NCBI GenBank assembly: GCA_024276805.1 | Contig: JAJRWJ010000305.1 | Coordinates: 1 to 5,538, forward strand | Source of the DNA: Gammaproteobacteria bacterium | Lineage (GTDB): Bacteria > Pseudomonadota > Gammaproteobacteria > Methylococcales > Methylomonadaceae | Direction of reading: 5' to 3' | DNA length: 5,538 bases | Shown: piece after piece, positions 5,171 to 5,538 of the stretch | How the letters are laid out: the number at the start of each line of letters is the position of its first letter | How positions within the stretch are numbered: position 1 is the first letter of the stretch | Program-made: the position numbers and the translations under genes | Notes under the pieces: model-generated | Databases searched by the model: none | The model's input: only the letters and a program-made list of their open reading frames with translations | What the model was told of the DNA's origin: nothing

Positions 5171-5538
5171 ATGATCAACAAGCTGATCGACGACATACAA
5201 GTCAGATGCAGTAACTGCAGCCTGGATACGCTTTGCCTTCCCCGTGGCTTGTCGGAAAGGGAGGTCGAACGCATCAGCGAAGTCATCAAGCGCAAAAAAA
5301 CCCTGCAGCGGGGCGCGTTCCTCTATCGTGAAGGCGATGCCTTCAAGGGCATTCTGGCGATCAAATCGGGCACGGCGAAACTGATCCGGGACGATCGGCA
5401 TGGCAACGAACACATTCTGAATATCCTGCTGCCCGGAGAACTGCTGGGTTTCGACGGTTTTTCCAACAACCATCACAGCTGTTCGGCAATCGCCCTGGAA
5501 ACCCTCAGTTATTGTGAGCTGCCAAGCGACAACCTGGA
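5171..5538 (+). CDS. fnr: FNR-type Crp/Fnr family oxygen-sensing transcription regulator, C-terminal part beyond window
   Basis: FNR is a cytoplasmic dimer that senses oxygen through a [4Fe-4S] cluster and, when anaerobic, binds TTGAT-N4-ATCAA sites. The frame runs from ATG to the window edge, 122 complete residues of an expected 240-250. CSNCSLDTLC (13-22) gives cysteines 13, 16 and 22, the CX2CX5C of E. coli FNR (20, 23, 29). C115 in LSYCELP matches the fourth ligand, C122. The cyclic-nucleotide-like beta barrel follows: RKKTLQRGAFLYREGD (40-55), IKSGTAKL (64-71), ILLPGELLGFDGF (85-97) and ALETLSYCEL (108-117). The dimer helix and helix-turn-helix lie outside the window. The conserved cysteines argue for a true FNR rather than a cluster-free relative such as Crp. 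It is separated from moeA by over 500 bases and has its own promoter-like sequence. Confidence 0.93.
   Translation, partial: MINKLIDDIQVRCSNCSLDTLCLPRGLSEREVERISEVIKRKKTLQRGAFLYREGDAFKGILAIKSGTAKLIRDDRHGNEHILNILLPGELLGFDGFSNNHHSCSAIALETLSYCELPSDNL

Noticed and set aside
1..5538. tRNA, rRNA or insertion-sequence transposase genes
   Set aside because: None was recognised on either strand by eye; no tRNA TTCGA-arm with matching acceptor ends or transposase motif was seen.

Overview
The window looks like chromosomal DNA of a gammaproteobacterium that oxidises reduced sulfur compounds or carries part of that pathway. This is inferred from the SoxA type, an FNR with the enterobacterial-style cysteine spacing, a YaiI close to the E. 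coli protein, and palindromic intergenic repeats of a kind common in free-living Gammaproteobacteria. No species can be named from the sequence alone. The coding part around soxA-moeA is G+C-rich (about 75% in one hand-counted 60-base row at 3601). The methyltransferase gene and the spacers are visibly richer in A+T (about 47% in the row at 1201).

Layout: (1) 1-368, minus strand: N-terminal four fifths of yaiI (UPF0178/DUF188), cut by the window edge. (2) 369-861: non-coding gap between divergent genes. (3) 862-1974, plus strand: class I SAM-dependent methyltransferase with an N-terminal four-cysteine zinc-ribbon-like segment; its start is probably the internal TTG at 961, which has a good ribosome binding site. 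(4) 1975-2485: about 510 bases of non-coding DNA with a possible terminator, several hairpins, a CATGC pentanucleotide run, a MITE-like segment and a 13-base direct repeat of period 20 just upstream of soxA. (5) 2486-3379 soxA and 3376-4638 moeA overlap by the four bases ATGA, so they form a translationally coupled pair. (6) 4639-5170: non-coding, with a 68-base imperfect palindrome and two inverted copies of a repeat with CCCGGAT/ATCCGGG stems. (7) 5171 to the right edge: N-terminal half of an FNR-type oxygen-sensing regulator with all four [4Fe-4S] cysteines.

How the genes fit together: SoxA is the periplasmic c-type cytochrome subunit that, with SoxX, attaches thiosulfate to the carrier SoxYZ. 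MoeA inserts molybdenum into molybdopterin, and molybdenum cofactor is needed by sulfite dehydrogenases (SoxCD, SorAB) as well as nitrate reductases. The tight soxA-moeA coupling therefore suggests, but does not prove, co-supply of a molybdoenzyme to sulfur oxidation. FNR next door is a separate unit behind its own putative promoter. I found no clear new multi-gene system. The points most worth a second look are the orphan soxA-moeA pair, the repeat-laden spacers and the methyltransferase start.
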